Assembly (NCBI GenBank): GCA_037783415.1
Contig: JAZGTN010000211.1
Coordinates: 620,001 to 684,000, forward strand
Direction: 5' to 3'
DNA length: 64,000 nt
DNA from: Leptasterias polaris
Taxonomy: Eukaryota; Echinodermata; Asteroidea; Forcipulatida; Asteriidae
Below, piece after piece: positions 46,689-56,727 of this stretch. How positions within the stretch are numbered: the first letter of the stretch is position 1; each line of letters starts with the position of its first letter. Under the pieces are notes generated by a model. The model made no database searches. It was given only the letters and a program-made list of their open reading frames with translations, and was not told the DNA's origin. The translations under genes were made by a program, and so were the position numbers.

Positions 46689-47673
46689 CAGGGGTTTCCC
46701 TTAACTTTTTTTTCCACTCGCCGGCCGGGCGAATCAACCAAAATTTTGGATAGCCCGCAGGTTTTTTCACTAGCCCGCATGTATTGACGTGACGCACACA
46801 ATTTTCAAAACGTCAAAAAAAAAAAAAAAAAAAAAAAAACGCACGGAAGTGAAGTTTGCAAAATTGCGTTTTGGGATGATTTTATCCCCTAATTTTTGTC
46901 CTAAATCATACCTTTTCCATCATCAACCATTTTCATGGATTCTTGATTTGAAGATCGGTTGTTTTGAACTTCATTTGCACTAAAATCTTCGCGAATCAAC
47001 GATCGTTCGACAACGCACATTGAGAAATAATTCAATGAACTTTGCCCTGCATCGCCCTCTATCGGCAAAAGTTGTCGATGTTTAATTAGACTTCATCCAA
47101 GGCTATGTATTGTACACAATCTGCATGCGTGCGGCACACTGTGCGGCAATTCTTTACTCCGTTCGTGAACGTGTACTGCGTTGAAGTCTAGCCAAGCTCT
47201 GATGAATATGGTAATTATCAACGGCCATTAATCACCAATCACAACGTGTGGAATGTTGGTTAGCTTGGACTAGACTTTGGACCGACTGTGTTGTACATGT
47301 ACTGTGTGTTGTGTATGCGCTATGCATGTACCGGTGGGCGACCGAACGTTATGTGTGGGGCCGATGCACGTGTTGTGTGGATACTCGGCAGTATGTGCAT
47401 GGTGTTTTAACGTTTGTATACCAAAATGAACGATCGCAATTCCGTTCGCGATCGCGATCGCGGCCACATTAAATCAAGCAAATATCCAGACTTATCAAAC
47501 TAAAAGCTTTAATAAAAACTTTCTTTGGGATTTTACAACCGATACCCTCATTTATTGTGAACAAGAACAATTATTTAACTCGCCCGTCGGGCTAGTAAAG
47601 GAAGGGTTTTGACTCGCCCGCCGCTGTTTTCACTCGCATTTGGCGACCGGGCGACCGCTAATTTTGAACCCTG
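46689..47673. mobile_element. hAT-like non-autonomous element (985 bp), 5-bp target duplication
   Basis: It starts CAGGGGTTTCCCTTAAC and ends ..GAACCCTG (reverse complement CAGGGTTC). TCATG flanks both sides (46684-46688 and 47674-47678). Removing the element and one TCATG restores continuity of the acidic linker frame. Sub-terminal GGGCGA/TCGCCC words recur near both ends (CCGGCCGGGCGAATC; GCGACCGGGCGACCGC). CAGGG termini are typical of hAT elements; the 5-bp duplication is atypical for classic hAT (8 bp) but reported for a hAT subgroup. A poly-A tract lies at 46816-46839 and a GCGATCGC-rich repeat at 47430-47465. There is no transposase. Confidence 0.75.
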
Positions 47674-47678
47674 TCATG

Positions 47679-48182
47679 GCGGCTATCGTCAATTTTCGAA
47701 GATTTGGACTCTCCGTCTGTTGTGTCACTGTGTTCGCTGGTTTTGTCGTCAGCGTCAAGGGGCAGGGTGTCGGTCATGACTCTTGGTTCCATGATGGGGC
47801 TTGTGCCAATACTGCATCAAACACTTTGAGGTGGCTACACTTACTCCTGCCCCTCCCAGATTTGTTGTTGCTGTCATTCACAGTCTTGTCGCTCCTCTTC
47901 AGATTTTTTAAGCTTATCCCTGCACTGGCCAGGTGTGCGGTTGTACCCCGCTGGCGCCAGGACTCCTGCCAATTCGGCAAAGACTCCTGGTACACAGCCT
48001 GGGATGACCAGTCCATTTCTCTCTGCATAGTTCACAATGAACGTGACTGCTCGAGTGATGTCCTTGTCTGTCAATGCCCTTGTGTTGAATCTTCTCCCTC
48101 CAGCTCTGGTTTTGAATGGAACAACGAGGTTCTTTTCATAATGATGAATGATGCTGGACAGCTGATCATTTCCGATATTGAA
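47679..48182 (-). pseudogene. Myb/SANT-like DNA-binding domain remnant
   Basis: A strong acceptor, GTACTTTTCACAG|TTC (exon from 48182), opens onto NLVVPFKTRAGGRRFNTRAL..DITRAVTFIVNYAERNGL. The same frame continues FAELAGVLAPAGYNRTPGQC RDKLK, the third helix of a Myb/SANT-like domain. The frame breaks in an A6 run (T6 at 47904-47909 on the plus strand); in the next frame it continues NLKRSDKTVNDSNNKSGRGR..CSHLKVFDAVL, the usual continuation of that domain. A further shift leads into an acidic Ser/Thr linker (DADDKTSEHSDTTDGESKSS) up to the hAT-like insertion. The first ~65 residues (KTRAGG...NYAERNGLVIPG) resemble a different transposon-associated module, so the exon may be chimeric. It is inactive as read. 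Confidence 0.55.
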
Positions 48183-48353
48183 CTGTGAAAAGTACAGGAT
48201 CATGTACTGTATGAGTTAAAACATAGCCTGTATTTATTACGTTGCCAAACAGTGAAAGTAGTCAAAACCACATAACAAACTAAAGAAGTATTATCAGTTT
48301 TAATGAATGCATAAAATTGCTATTATTTTTCAAAGTTGAACACTATTACATAC

Positions 48354-48513
48354 TTGTTATTTCCCCCTCAATTTTTATAGATGGAGCTGGACTTGTGGGC
48401 CTTTCAGGGTTTGATGGGTCAAAACCCATGTCTTCCAGCTTCTAGGTCCTTGCACATTGTATTGCTCTTTGTTGTCTCTTTTCCTTTTGTTGCTTTTCAT
48501 TTTTGGGGTCTTT
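48354..48513 (-). pseudogene. Candidate upstream exon of the same remnant
   Basis: It is bounded by CCTGTAG|AAAGACC and ATAACAA|GTATGT. One frame gives KDPKNEKQQKEKRQQRAIQC, an in-frame TAG, then KLEDMGFDPSNPERPTSPAP. Its end phase does not fit the start of 47679-48182, so the link is uncertain. Confidence 0.25.
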
Positions 48514-49291
48514 CTACAGGTTGCTGCCCTTCATTGAAAGGAATAACATATTGATATGGAATCAGTTTCTTGTTCAGTCAAAACAATTAATGCTGTTAAA
48601 GAAGTAGAGCCCATAGTTAAAATGTGGAAGTTGATGCGCTGGGAAAGTTATGCATACATATGAACTGCATACCATTTTTGTCTGTGTCGTCCATGCTCCT
48701 ATCTTTACCTCAAGATACTTCTCTTTGTCCTCTGAAAATTAATTAATACCCATATCTTGGTAAGGCCAAACAAAATAATATGTGTGTTTGCGGTTACCCG
48801 ACCGTCCCTAGAAAAACACGCCGACCCTAGGAGTTTTTAGACATTTGCAGAAAAAACCCCACTAAAAATACCCTATCCCACTCCTAAGTTTTTGACAAAA
48901 TACCCTATGATTTAAGGGTCTTATATTTAATATTTCCTATTTTTCAAATGGTTTTTATAAGTTGTAAAGTCTGGATATTTGCTAGATTAAAGGGCCTATG
49001 AAATATAATGTTTTAATGCTGTAAACAATAAAGTATGCCTATTACAACATATATTTGATTATAATTTTTTTTTCACAAGCCATTTTACACCATTAAAAAA
49101 TCATTTTGAAATTTAGGGGGGCCGCCGCGCCCCACCCATACCACCTCATTAACATAAAATCTGCGACGTAAACAAAGGCACTCAACAGAACGACTTGTCA
49201 TGCGTGGGGCCATGCAAACACTGCACAGAAGGAACAAATTCGAAGAAGTTTGTCTCTCTCTTTTGGGGTCTTTTTACGATGATTTTAACAA

Positions 49292-49480
49292 ATGCCATCA
49301 AGGTTTGTTGCTGCTGGGTGTAGCAACACCACTAAAGATGCAGTTAGTGTCCATAAATTTCCATCGGACCCAAAATTCAGACGGATATGGACGGCGAATG
49401 TGAAGCTGACCAGAGCCAAATGGTCTGGACGGAGCGAGCAGCCTACATGTACATGTATGCTCTGCATTGCCCACTCATAA
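49292..49480 (+). pseudogene. THAP-type zinc-finger remnant lacking its first cysteine
   Basis: The ATG at 49292 reads MPSRFVAAGCSNTTKDAVSV HKFPSDPKFRRIW then ..NVKLTRAKWSGRSEQ. This is the start of a THAP C2CH DNA-binding domain (C..GC.N....VS.HKFP.DP..R..W), except that the first zinc ligand is Phe (TTT) instead of Cys. After SEQ an ACATGTACATGT stretch has expanded the loop before the final C..H (CIAHS), and a stop follows. THAP domains head several transposases (P element, Kolobok). No transposase follows here. Confidence 0.6.
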
Positions 49481-49539
49481 CGGAACATTGTGCATGAGAA
49501 GCGCTCAAATAATGATGCGCTGTGTTCGTGCACACAGTA

Positions 49540-51000
49540 TGTGCACCACTACAGGTTTTACTATTCATGTGAGGACTATGATTGAGGACTTGACTTATGA
49601 GGACTTCCTCGGCTTTTCAGGTTTTCCTATACTGTTATCCTAACAATTGTTCCTCAACTTTAATTCGCTGGATTTTTGGGGGGAAAAATTAGTGATTTTT
49701 TAAATAATCCTAGACCTAGAACCTGGCTTTTTATTTGGTCATGGGGGGTGGCAGACATGGTGCCCCCGCCCTAAATTGTTCAAATTAGCATGTGACAAAT
49801 ATTCCATTAAAAACAAAACCATTTCATTTGACCTATTAAAATATTGCCAAAAAACATAAAATCCGAATCCATATATGGCCACCACATATGGCAGCCATTT
49901 TAAACTCCCATAATGCCTTTAACACTATCTCGTGACACATCACATCATTTGGGAGGAACATTTCAAAGATGAGGATATTTGGTGAAAAAGACCAACAAAT
50001 CACAGACACGGTTCCAATGGGACCAGCTGACCGTGATATCAATTATTTATTAATACTATTCATAAATAATTGTTATCATGATTTTAAATCAAATTTTGGG
50101 AAAATTCAGAGAGTTTGGTGATGATTGGATGCAGAGTTGAAAAGTTTATGGGCAAAACACAGTAGGGTACGTTTTTCCCCCTCCCTGGTCCAATGGAGTT
50201 GATGTTTAAAGACTTCAAGATATTTACAAAGAAAGGGGCATTGCATTGAGTAAATCCCCACAGATACTGCAGATGATGCTCCACTTGACAATTTGAGCTA
50301 AATTTTATCAAACGTTCCACTGGTACATTGTTTAAATTAATGTTGTATACTTCAACACAACCATAAAAAACAATAATTTTGCAATCAACATAGTTTTTGA
50401 GTGAAAACAGTTGTAAATATTTGATATATTTTGACCATAAAAACCTGGCATGTTCCTTGTTTTTTTTCTTACAATGTAAAGACCAATTCGCTATTAAATA
50501 AACTGAAAACATTAAAAGCTGTAATTCGAAAACAACAATTTCAACAGTTGTTAAAAAGTTTGAGCTAACAAACTCATCCTTTTTTTTAAAGCTTAAGTTT
50601 AAAAGTCTTTTATATCCTTGTTGAGATTTAATCCTGGCAAAGCACTAGTACAAACAATATTTATGTTACTCCTCAAAAATTTTGAAAAAAAGAATGTGAA
50701 AAAACTTACTGAGCTCTGGAAGGCAAATAAGCTGACATCCCGATATTTAACTTTTACCGAATGGTGGTAACTGGTATGCTACCATAGAGATGTGAACTTC
50801 CTGATGTAGCTTATTTCCTAAAACATCCATATCTCATACCATCATCATGTAATAATTATCTCTGGATGTCGACTTATTTGCCAGTAATGTCATCATCCCG
50901 AGATAATTGCCAGGATCTGAACAGATTTGAAAGAGAAAAAAAACCTGTACATTTGTGTCACCCCTTGAATTCAGACAACAAAACATGAACTAGTTCACTT
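49540..51000. other. Intergenic, nothing recognised
   Basis: AT-rich sequence; the longest frame (50084-50512, minus) is Asn/Lys/Phe-rich with no motif and is treated as chance. Confidence 0.4.
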
Positions 51001-51885
51001 TTGATAAGAAACCACTATTTCAGCAGTCATAAAACTTTCAGACAGGATTTAAAAAAAAAAAAAAAAAACTTTGGATCTTTGTTCGGTTTCAATTCAAATT
51101 AAAAACAAAACAAAAAGAAAAAAGCATGAGCTAGTCATTTTAGACTTAAAAATAAAATTAAAATAAAGTAAAAAATACAAAAAGATTGATTAAGACCAAA
51201 AATTCCAGCAGGCATAAACAGTAAGGTAAACAACAAAATAAATTTAAAAGTCTTCTACGGCTTCAAAAGTTTAGTCCTGTTGTTTCTGAATAAGTCCTTA
51301 ATTTTTTTCCAGGACCTTGATTGTAGAACAGGGTGTTGCTTTTGTAATTTCTCTATTTCTGTCTTCCCTGGAAGTTTTAAGTGCCAGAAGTGCAAGCATT
51401 GTTCTGATGGCCTTGGTTTCATCATCAGCATATTTATGTTACACCTCAAAAAAAAAAAAACAACAACAACATGAGCAGTCATTAAATCTCAAATCCCAAA
51501 GTGCTGGTAAAGCATGAGAATGACAACACTTCTATGTCACTCCTTGAATTTTATAAACAAATTTTAATAAGAACCACTATTTCAGCAGTCATAAAAATTC
51601 CACTTCAGTTCTGACAAGGCACAATAACATATTTATGTTACACCTCAGATTTAAAAAGAAAAAAGCATGAGCTAGTCATTTTAGACTTTAAAAAAAAAAA
51701 AAAAAAGGAAAAAATACAAAAAGATTGATTCAGTCTTTTTCTGATTAAGACCAAAAATTCCAGCAGGCATAAACAGTAAGGTAAACAACCAAATAAATTT
51801 AAAAGTCTTCTACGGCTTCAGCAGTCATAAAAATTCCACTTCAGTTCTGACAAGGCACAATAACATATTTATAACATATTAATAA
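51000..51885. repeat. Scrambled local duplications
   Basis: Segments such as AAAAAAGCATGAGCTAGTCA, AAAATTCCAGCAGGCATAAA, AAAAGTCTTCTACGGCTTC and AAAATTCCACTTCAGTTCTG recur two or three times in different orders. They are separated by A-runs (51050-51068, 51690-51706). No gene. Confidence 0.75.
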
Positions 51886-51930
51886 GTGTTCTTACTTAGT
51901 TGTCAGTATTTAAAACTCTATGGGCAGGTG

Positions 51931-53475
51931 GGTTTGATTAATTTTTCGGGGAAAACGTTATATGTTTAAACATTGATCATTCCAATACAAACAGTATTTT
52001 TTCTAGATCTGAAATCACCACAATACCTTCTGTTCGCTACGCTTTGTCACAATGGTTATTTTAACGATTTTCTTGTTTATGACAAAGTCAAAAGTACAGT
52101 GCAAGACGTTATGGGAAGAGGGAAACAACACCAACATGATGTGGTTGTTAATACTTAAAAACTACCGCAATTCTCTTCACTCCCTTACAATTACATGACC
52201 AGTGACGTATTTGATATTATTCAAGATTATAAAGGTTCGTCCATGATTTTACTAACACATAATCAGCCCTATTGAACCTGAATGTGCTTTGTGGCACTTA
52301 CACAAGCTGTGTTACGTGAAATGCAACGACACAATATATTTAATTTACATGAACAACAGTGAATCAATTCCAATTATGACTATTAAAGGTAAATAATAAA
52401 CGCACTTTTTCCCAGCCTGTTTGTTAGCATATATTATTGTTGGCAGGATAGTTTTACAGGGCTTTCAAAAGTGTTGCGTGCAATAATGTGTTTGTGTTTG
52501 CGTTTGTGTGTGTAAGGGCCCGGGTGGGGGGGGGGGATGATGTCCTTTAATTCCTGGATGCGCAGTTGGCTGACTTGCTTTCAGTCTTTAATCCGGTGGC
52601 TTGCTTTCACACAATTTTCTTGGCACACGGCTTCGTTTTGAAGTATGGGCTCGATTTCAATGGCTATTCACTGCGGGTCTGGTGTTAAAGCACAAGCAGT
52701 TTTTTTTCTGGGTTTGATTAATTTTTCGGGGAAAACGTTATATGTTTAAACATTGATCATTCCAATACAAACAGTATTTTTTTCTAGATCTGAAATCACC
52801 ACAATACCTTCTGTTCGCTACGCTTTGTCACAATGGTCATTTTAACGATTTTCTTGTTTATGACAAAGTCAAAAGTACAGTGCAAGACGTTATGGGAAGA
52901 GGGAAACAACACCAACATGATGTGGTTGTTAATACTTAAAAACTACCGCAATTATCTTCACTCCCTTACAATGACCAGTAACGTATTTGATATTATTCAA
53001 GATTATAAAGGTTCGTCCATGATTTTACTAACACATAATCAGCCCTATTGAACCTGAATGTGCTTTGTGGCACTTACACAAGCTGTGTTACGTGAAATGC
53101 AACGACACAATATATTTAATTTACATGAACAACAGTGAATCAATTCCAATTATGACTATTAAAGGTAAATAATAAACGCACTTTTTCCCAGCCTGTTTGT
53201 TAGCATATATTATTGTTGGCAGGATAGTTTTACAGGGCTTTCAAAAGTGTTGCGTGCAATAATGTGTTTGTGTTTGCGTTTGTGTGTGTAGGGGTGGGGG
53301 GGATGATGTCCTTTAATTCCTGGATGCGCAGTTGGCTGACTTGCTTTCAGTCTTTAATCCGGTGGCTTGCTTTCACACAATTTTCTTGGCACGCGGCTTC
53401 GTTTTGAAGTATGGGCTCGATTTCAATGGCTATTCACTGCGGGTCTGGTGTTAAAGCACAAGCAGTTTTCTTTCT
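51931..53475. repeat. Direct tandem duplication of a ~780-bp unit
   Basis: Unit A (51931-52710) and unit B (52711-53475) start TTTGATTAATTTTTCGGGG and are nearly identical. Visible differences are a few substitutions, ATTACATGACCAGTGACG against ATGACCAGTAACG, and a shorter G-tract in B. High identity implies a recent event. A third, diverged partial copy lies at about 53915-54010 (CAATGGTCATTT.., GGGGGAAACGCCACCAAAAT). No convincing coding frame exists; the conserved ~60-codon frame in both units is open only by duplication. Confidence 0.9.
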
Positions 53476-54046
53476 ACTATCAACCTTTTGATACAATACA
53501 AGACGCGAAGACTATTATGATGCCAAGTTGTTATAGAGATTAGAGTCGTAAGCAGGCGTGTAAACATCAGGTATCCAAACATCTCAGCCAACTATTATGT
53601 ACATGACTGTATTTCTTGAAAATATATTCCCAATCAACCTTCTGAAATGGAAGAAAAGAGCCATGCTCGTCTTCAAAAAAGTTGAATTGTTTTATGAACG
53701 GTTGTACAAAAAAGTGTGTCATACATAATATAGGTGGTACAAATTGCCCGATTTGATTTTATTGTGTAATTTGTGTATGAACAATAATCTTGTAAACGTA
53801 CTCGTATGTGTTAAACATTGACCCTGATAAAAAATAACGACCATAACAGAAGTGGGAAGGGTCGCCGGGATTGCCCAAGATTGTCTTTCCCCGATAAATG
53901 CCAGAGTTGTTTGTTTTGCAATGGTCATTTCAACTATTTTCTTGGTTATAAAAATTAAAGAGAAGCGCTAATACGGAAGGGGGAAACGCCACCAAAATGT
54001 TTCGGTGGTCTGTAGCCTATTTTTATTTAATGCCTAAAAAACTTAC

Positions 54047-54135
54047 TCCGCAAGTAATATTCTAAGGGAAGCTTTCTACCACCGTGTAAGTTTAGTGTGG
54101 ACATTGTGTTTTGTATTACAAAAAGTACCCAAACC
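54047..54135 (+). repeat. Dispersed repeat, inverted relative to 62192-62445
   Basis: AGTAATATTCTAAGGGAAGC TTTCTACCA.., CCGTGTAAGTTTA and GTGGACATTGTGTTTTG..TACAAAAAGTACCCAAACCC match the reverse complement of 62192-62445, which has about 155 extra bases in the middle. Confidence 0.75.
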
Positions 54136-54284
54136 CTTTAAAATATTTTATTTTTTATTTTTTTTAAATCATGAAATTCTTTGTACTTTATTTGAATTAT
54201 ATGTTCTGTTTTGTTAAATTTTGAAATTCTTACATGTATTACATGTACTTTATTAGGGAAAATGATTGACCAACGTGACAAGGA

Positions 54285-54325
54285 AAGTCATCTCTTTTAT
54301 GTGAGTGGTGGCTCTGAAAAGAGCC
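54285..54325 (-). terminator. Histone mRNA 3' stem-loop with histone downstream element
   Basis: The minus strand reads CAACCGGCTCTTTTCAGAGCC (54330-54310), then ACCACTCACAT and AAAAGAGATG. The 16-nt GGCTCTTTTCAGAGCC is an exact match to the metazoan replication-dependent histone stem-loop (6-bp stem, 4-nt loop). It is followed by ACC and, 11 nt on, a purine-rich AAAAGAGA element of the kind bound by U7 snRNA. Such sites are cleaved instead of polyadenylated. It begins 17 nt after the stop codon of the Tc1-like transposase; no histone coding sequence is present. Confidence 0.9.
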
Positions 54326-54342
54326 GGTTGGTTTTGATGAAT

Positions 54343-55337
54343 TTAGTAGCCAGAAGCGCATCCTTCTCTCTCGATTACAGCTGGAATCACCTTGTGCAAG
54401 TGGTTGATGTACCTGTTGCAGACTTCTTGGGTTGGGGTTGTCTGCCAGAACTCTCTGATGCCCTCCATGAGTTGATCTTTAGTTCGAGGCTTGACGTGCC
54501 GCCGGAGATGTTTTAGCTGATGCCAGACATTTTCTATAGGGTTTAAATCTGGGCTTTCCGCCGGTGTTTTCCACCATTTAATGCCCACGTCTATCATGTA
54601 GTCTTTTGCGAGTCTGCTAGTATGTTTTGGGTCATTGTCTTGCTGGAAGCGATGACCGTTTGGGAAATACGTATGAATGAAAGGCAAAAGAGTTTTTTCT
54701 AAAATCTCTTTTGCGTAGAATTTAGCATCCATTATGCGCTCAAACACCAGAATTTGGGATGGGCCTCGTTTTGAAATGGCAGCCCACACATGAACTTTTA
54801 CAGGGTGTTTGGCACGAGGTTTGAATTTTCGAGCACTGCCCTTCTTCCGGAAAGTTAGTTTACTGTGCGAATCTAAATGAATTGAACTCTCGTCAGTAAA
54901 AATTACATCTTCAAAGGTTTCATTATCTACTAGTGCCGCTTTACAAAAATCAAGACGCTTCTGCCGATTTAGGTATGCGAATTAATTGACAATATCTGGC
55001 ACCAGTTTTCACCCACTGCAGCTTTTTTCTCACGCGTTTCACCGAAGAAACCGATACATGCAAGTTTTGAGTTTCTTGCAGTATTCGCTGCACATCGACC
55101 GCTGTCAATTTGTCGTCATTTTCATAGAGATCGTCTATGAATTGCATGTGGTGTGGTTCAAACGTTGATGGACGACCAGACCGTGTCCTTGTAGCGTTTC
55201 AGAAAAGCCCGAACAGACCCTGTGTATGTGCAGATGCCTTCTGACATCAGGGAGTCTCGAATTTGCTTGGCAGACATCCCTTTCTCACGCATAGAGACTA
55301 TTCTCTGCTTCGCGTACAATGAAAATCGGCGTGCCAT
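54343..55337 (-). pseudogene. Tc1-like transposase with two small frame breaks (copy 2)
   Basis: The start is MARRFSLYAKQRIVSMREKG (ATG at 55337), a paired-like helix-turn-helix. The first break, in GG of AAGGACACGG (about 55188), leads to a frame with SGRPSTFEPHHMQFIDDL and ..RKKLQWVKTGARYCQLI. A second, in AAA near 54970, leads to the catalytic frame: RQKRLDF, FTDESSIHLDSH (first D), HVWAAISKRG, QQDNDPKHTS (second D) and PDLNPIENVWHQL (E; DD34E). The C-terminus ERE-GCASGY and a TAA close at 54343-54345. Each break is explained by one extra base. Without them the protein would have normal Tc1 length (~330 residues). It belongs to a different subfamily from the copy at 33078-34060. Its stop is followed by a histone 3' stem-loop. 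Confidence 0.9.
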
Positions 55338-55639
55338 CTTGAGAGAAGTCGCAAAATAATAATGTGCCACTTTCTGTCGGTAAAAGTTCTTATAAAAAGA
55401 TGGTAACCAAAACCAATGGACGGTCGGTGCGTGCAGGACGCAGTCAGACACACTACCCACAATCCCTGGTTGGAATCACGACGTCTATGTGTGCCCATAT
55501 CCATGAACAATGGATCCCGTGATATAACCGAAAAAGAAAACAATGATGAGAACCTACATGGGAAAAAGTACGGAGCTGCAAACAGTGTAGCTCCATGGAA
55601 GAAGTTACCGTCATTATTTTTTCATTGTGTCTTTACCTT

Positions 55640-56160
55640 TTCGAGTGACAATGATAATTTCCCCAAAACTTAACGATTGAAAACGAAAATCGCAGATTAC
55701 TGAATCATCTATGATCAAGGTATGGTTTGGATGGTCCTAATACGTTGATAAAAGATTGCAACAGTCTGGAACCTTTTCTTCTCTGCTTAGTAGAACCCCT
55801 TTTATCATTAATCATGTCATGAAAATTTCCATGTGATATAAATGTATTTAATTGGAATGAACCAATCATAGTGATCTTTCAGTTATAGTTCTCTACTATT
55901 CCTTTGTGTTGGATTGGGAGACTTGCACATTTGCATGTACACGCTAAACAAGCCAAGTAGGCCTGAAGAGTAAAATTATTATGGAAGAATAATATTTTAT
56001 TACACTAGGACTCGGAGGGAAGGACAATAGAGACATTCAAATTGTTTTTCGCCACAGTTTTTTATTAACCTGTTTCGCCAGATACCGATATTTTTTGGCA
56101 AGCTGGCATAATTAAAACCTTACATAAAACTGTCGATCATTATCAACTTTAAACACTATA
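55640..56160. other. Intergenic, nothing recognised
   Basis: AT-rich sequence between the Tc1-like copy and the hairpin array. Confidence 0.4.
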
Positions 56161-56166
56161 ACCAAT

Positions 56167-56359
56167 GGACGCCCAGGTCCCAACAAATTTCCAACAGAAT
56201 TGGACTCCCAGGTCCAGAGGACTCCCAGGTCCATGGACTCCCAGGTCCAAGTTTTTATCTTCAATGGACTCCCAGGTCCGAAACTACCAATGGACTCCCA
56301 GGTCCAAAATTATACCGTCATTGGACGCCGAGGTCCTAATTCAATGGACTCCCAGGTCC
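56167..56359. repeat. Cluster of eight GGAC-N6-GTCC hairpin motifs
   Basis: Eight 14-bp copies start at 56167, 56202, 56219, 56235, 56266, 56292, 56323 and 56346. The GGAC and GTCC halves are perfectly complementary in every copy, while the 6-nt centre varies (GCCCAG, TCCCAG, GCCGAG). Most are extended to TGGAC...GTCCA. Spacers differ in length and sequence, so this is not a simple tandem repeat. It lies about 370 bp beyond the 3' end of the Ngaro-type hydrolase ORF. Conservation of the dyad rather than the spacers suggests a protein- or RNA-level function, or amplification of a short hairpin. Confidence 0.85.
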
Positions 56360-56727
56360 AACCTATATACATGTACCTCTTTAAACTGGCCCCCAATCCA
56401 ACCCTGACTACATGTTGCTTAAAGGGAATGATTGAGACAGTTAGCAATACATACAAATTATATGTTGAGGTCAACCGGAGTTGTGCTATGGAAATACAGC
56501 ACAAGAACCCCCAATAGGTACATAAAGGGGGAGTGGTTGACCCCTTACAAATGATAATTATGTTGTATTATAAACCAAAGACAATTAAGCAACAATAATC
56601 AAGAATACTTCAAAAGGTTATTGTGTGTACATTTTGGGTTGTTTTCCTTGACATCCTGTAAAAACGCCACACGTGCGCAGCACGCCCCAACAGGAACGAC
56701 AGAAGCAACCCAAATACCAATTTTTAA

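Noticed and set aside
47640..48188. 182-codon plus-strand frame
   Set aside because: The opposite strand shows clear Myb/SANT-like motifs and a strong splice acceptor; this frame is its antisense and crosses a transposon boundary.
50084..50512. 142-codon minus-strand frame
   Set aside because: Asn/Lys/Phe/Ile-rich composition as expected from AT-rich DNA; no motif, no splice or context support.
51280..51517. Short plus-strand frames near 51.3 kb
   Set aside because: They sit in duplicated, A-run-rich DNA and end in poly-Lys/Gln from simple sequence.
56165..56517. Frames rich in MDSQVQ / WTPRSK repeats
   Set aside because: They are translations of the GGAC-N6-GTCC hairpin cluster.
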